Origin: Guillardia theta CCMP2712
Lineage: Eukaryota; Cryptophyceae; Pyrenomonadales; Geminigeraceae
Direction: 5' to 3'
Assembly: GCF_000315625.1 (NCBI RefSeq)
Contig: NW_005434670.1
Location: 1 to 40,242 of the forward strand
DNA: 40,242 bases
Positions within the stretch are counted from its first letter, which is position 1, and each line of letters begins with the position of its first letter. The notes under the pieces are model-generated. The model was given only the letters and a program-made list of their open reading frames with translations, made no database searches and had not been told where the DNA came from. Positions 37,404 through 40,242 of the stretch are shown one piece after another. Both the position numbers and the translations under genes were made by a program.

Positions 37404-40144
37404 TCATTCACCTTTTTGTTTATTGTTGCCACCTTCATTAAAGGAGCTAGAAGTATCTTTTCCCAGTGCAGAAATTGCTCTCATCACAGCAGACGTATCG
37501 CCCTTCCTCTCCTTCTTCTTGACGATCCGCAGCAGTTGAGCTCTCCTTCGACCAATGACTCCGCGGATCCATGCCTGAGCCTTGATAATGTGGTCCGACT
37601 GATTCACGTAGTCGATGAAGCGTGACAAGACCTCGTGGTTTACGCGGCTGCCGGCCTGCAAGTTCTTCACCTCCTTTGCGACCTCCGTCAGAGCCTCTCG
37701 GCAGTTCCTGTTGTCTTCCCCCGTTGCAAACTCAATCAGTAAGTTGTTGGCCGCATTCCTCACCGAGGGGTCAAAGGAGTCCAACCATCGAACCATCCTT
37801 GGCCAACTCCGCATGCGCACTACTTGTTCTTTGACGGAGACGGATTTGGAGAGGTTCTTCATGATCTGCAAGATAAGAGCTTGCTGCAGTGGATCATGGG
37901 TGTCTGTCAGGATCTCGAGCGCTTGCACTAACCCGCGTTGAGCAAGCTTGTCGATGAATTGCATGTTTTTGCTGAGCTCGCAGATAGAAAGCATTGCTGT
38001 TCTTGGCAAGACAGGATTTCCTGCAAGTCTGAGTGCAAAATCGATTATGTCCAGATATTTTTTGTTGCTGCTAATTGTTTCAGACAATTTCTCATTTGCA
38101 GCCATGAGGCAAATAAGTTTGAGGCAAGTTTCCTGCACATTCCTGAAATTGCTATACAGATGAAGGTTGATGAAATTTTGGGCTGCACCAGCAGTGAAGA
38201 AGATAAATCTGATCTCTGTCATTTTCATCATCAACTTTTCCATCACTTCTAGGACCTCATCTACAAGAACGATACATCTTAGTTTTTGGAAGGACATTTC
38301 CACACATTCGCCGATAGATGACATGGAGACTTCAGGGTTTTTTGCAACCATCCGAGCATAGCGAAGAAGTTTCTGCTCGTCCCAGGTTGCCATCACCCCA
38401 TGGGTAGGGAGCATTGCCTCTACTTCTGTCTTTGTCTTTGGTAGGAGACGAAGTAGTCTGGCTAGAAAGGGCTCAAGATTAGCTCTTGTGAGAACCGACG
38501 ACGACCAAGAAGTTTCTGCCAGCACAGATATCAGCATGAGTGCAGCCATCATCATGGGAAAGTCTTTTTGGAAGCTGTTTCCGTCCATGGCCTGATGGAG
38601 CACATCCAAAATGTCTGTGTTGGCCAGTATAATTGGGGTGTACGCCTCCGAGCACAAATATCGGAGACCAAGAAAGATCTGCTGAGATGTCAGGAGAGGA
38701 CAGGTTTACAGGTGCAATGCAATATTTGGGGTAAACAGCTTCACATGTGCAAAATGACATCGGGTGTAGACAGTTTCATGTAACCACACACAAAAGACCT
38801 GGGTTGTCACGTTGGCATCTTTTGACTTGAAAACCGAGATGAGTTGAAAAATTTGTTCGGTTGACCACAATTCTGCTTTGATCTCAATTTTCCTCTTCCA
38901 CTTCTGTTCTTTCACATGACTATAGCCCTCACACAGACAGTGCAACCCGTTCGCTGCATGGCCTCGAGTTACCTTGTCTCTCGATTGAGTTAATCTGCAC
39001 AGCATGTACACGAAGCCACTTTTCATGAAAGTCCTTCTTGCTTGCATGGTTTCTGATTGTGCTAAGATGGCAACAATCTCAGCAGCTAGTCTCATTTCAG
39101 TGACCTGGTCAGGCTGGACACTTGAAGTCGGATCAACAAAAGCATCAGCTTTCGAAAGATGAAGAAGCTGCTCGCCACCGCGTGGGCACGAGAAGAAGTG
39201 ATTTCTGTTTGCTTCTCGGGTCAGCAGTTGGGTGAGAGACTTGAGCGACCGGCTTCTGACTTGTGGGTCTGACGACGAGAGGAAGTCTGGGGAAAGGCAG
39301 TCAGAGAACTTTCAGTCGAGGAGGTCACAACGCGCGTACCGATAAGCTCCTCTACCAGCCCTGCGTCTCCCAGCGTCCTCTTGTCCGCCTCAGCGTTCTC
39401 GGCGATGATGGTGACGGTTGCCGCCACATCTCGCTGGAGCATCGTGCTTGCCCTCGCTGAGTCCATGAGAGCCGCATAGTCGCTGCTCGCCATGGTGGGG
39501 CGGAGCGACTGAGGGAGAATCATGGCAATGCGTCGCTTGAAGTAGGGGTTCGACAAGTCTCCGCGCAGCCTCGGATGCGGCATCTTGCGTCGCCAAGCGA
39601 AGGGACGGCTGATGCCCGTTTGCAAGGGAGGCTGAACAAATTGACGATGGTCATAGACAGAAAGAGAGTCATGGTCTGATCGAAGAGTAGGCATTCCAAC
39701 ATCTCCTTCATCCTCCTCCTCCTTCTTGCCCTGGCTGAGTGTCGCCTCTTCGCCGCCACGAGAATCACCTGACGTTGAGTTCCGTCTGTCTTCCTTCTTG
39801 GAGGTCTGCACGTCTTTGAGGAGGAGAGACGCAGTGCTGCTGGCCCTTGCAACAGGTGTCAGTGAGCTGATTGTGGTCTTCCTGGAATTAGGCGATCGCT
39901 CCTTGGCGTCTGCAGCTCCTCTTACTTGTTCAAACGCAACCTCTTTCTTCGACATGTCCTTCATAACCTTCCAACTCACCCTCCGTCTTCCCAGGTTGAA
40001 CTTCTCTTCTTCATCGTCAGTGAGCTCTTGCTCACCATCAGCTGGCCTTGTGATCTCCTTCAGTACGTTCACGAGAGGATTCGACTGCCATCGCCGTTCT
40101 GCGCTTTGTGACATCTTTCGATTCTCGTTGCCGGAATTTCTCAT
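37404..40144 (-). CDS. Armadillo-repeat protein with a C-terminal IQ-like motif, 3 exons
   Basis: Exons (minus): 40,144-39,340, 39,286-38,799 and 38,678-37,404, joined by introns of 53 and 120 nt, giving 855 residues. Residues 1-240 are Ser/Lys/Glu-rich and probably disordered. From about residue 245 helical armadillo-type repeats begin (AAEIVAILAQSETMQARRTF, GHAANGLHCLCEG) and continue through SICELSKNMQFIDKLAQRG, QALILQIMKNLSKS and NAANNLLIEFATG. Near the C-terminus AQAWIRGVIGRRR resembles an IQ calmodulin-binding motif. It is probably a scaffold; its partner is unknown. The ATG at 40,144 is preferred over an upstream in-frame GTG. It converges on the kinase gene, with the two stops about 100 bp apart. 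Extra short exons cannot be excluded. Confidence 0.8.
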
Positions 40145-40242
40145 TCTTCCCACCCGCCCTGGACGGTACGATGCTCGACAGCCTGGGAGACGTGAGGGAG
40201 GGAGGGAATGAGAGGAGGAGGGAGGGGAGAGGAGGGAGGGGA
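40145..40242. other. Upstream region of the armadillo gene, GGGA-rich
   Basis: Window edge. A purine-rich AGGGAGG tract starts at about 40,190. No other feature seen. Confidence 0.5.

Noticed and set aside
1-40242. tRNA and rRNA genes
   Set aside because: I looked for tRNA arm motifs and rRNA signatures by eye and saw none; a covariance-model search would be decisive.

Overview
This is a eukaryotic nuclear window. It has spliceosomal GT-AG introns (mostly 44-60 nt, some longer), a mitochondrial alternative oxidase with a targeting presequence, a plant/algal-type sterol cyclase, and telomere-type CCCTAAA repeats (TTTAGGG on the other strand). The mix (alternative oxidase, cycloartenol synthase, mu-like glutathione S-transferase, short introns, about 50% GC) suggests an alga or related protist. 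A cryptophyte such as Guillardia is my best guess, but I cannot prove it.

Region 1 (1-17,875) is a subtelomere-like array of non-LTR (LINE-like) retrotransposons, all on the minus strand and separated by short CCCTAAA tracts. One complete element (about 119-8,830) has four overlapping reading frames. In transcript order they encode an ORF1-like protein, a Ulp1/C48 cysteine protease, an EEP (APE-like) endonuclease and a reverse transcriptase. ORF1 and the protease are joined by a TAATG stop/start. The RT frame ends on a stop codon inside the telomeric repeat. Upstream lie a truncated ORF1 copy (III), two nearly identical short elements with only ORF1 (IV and V), and a deleted ORF1 relic (VI). 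The 5' ends of three different element types are tandemly reiterated (19-, 20- and 21-bp units).

Region 2 (17,875-25,050) holds three alternative oxidase genes. Two form an inverted repeat with 1,221-bp arms around a 638-bp spacer. The third, to the left, shares most of its coding sequence with them and shares a further 3' flank with only one arm. The spacer carries a 140-bp copy of a cycloartenol synthase exon segment.

Region 3 (25,050-40,242) is ordinary intron-rich genic DNA. It contains an unrecognised minus-strand gene candidate, a cycloartenol synthase that I could rebuild as 24 exons (about 758 codons, one apparent 1-nt frameshift), a mu-like glutathione S-transferase (3 exons), a PH-domain CAMK-type kinase (12 exons), and a convergent armadillo-repeat protein with an IQ-like motif (3 exons). 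GC-rich, GAGTC-rich repeat blocks lie between some genes.

The retrotransposon ORFs appear to form one replication unit aimed at telomeric DNA. The other genes serve respiration, sterol synthesis, detoxification and signalling, with no evident functional link.
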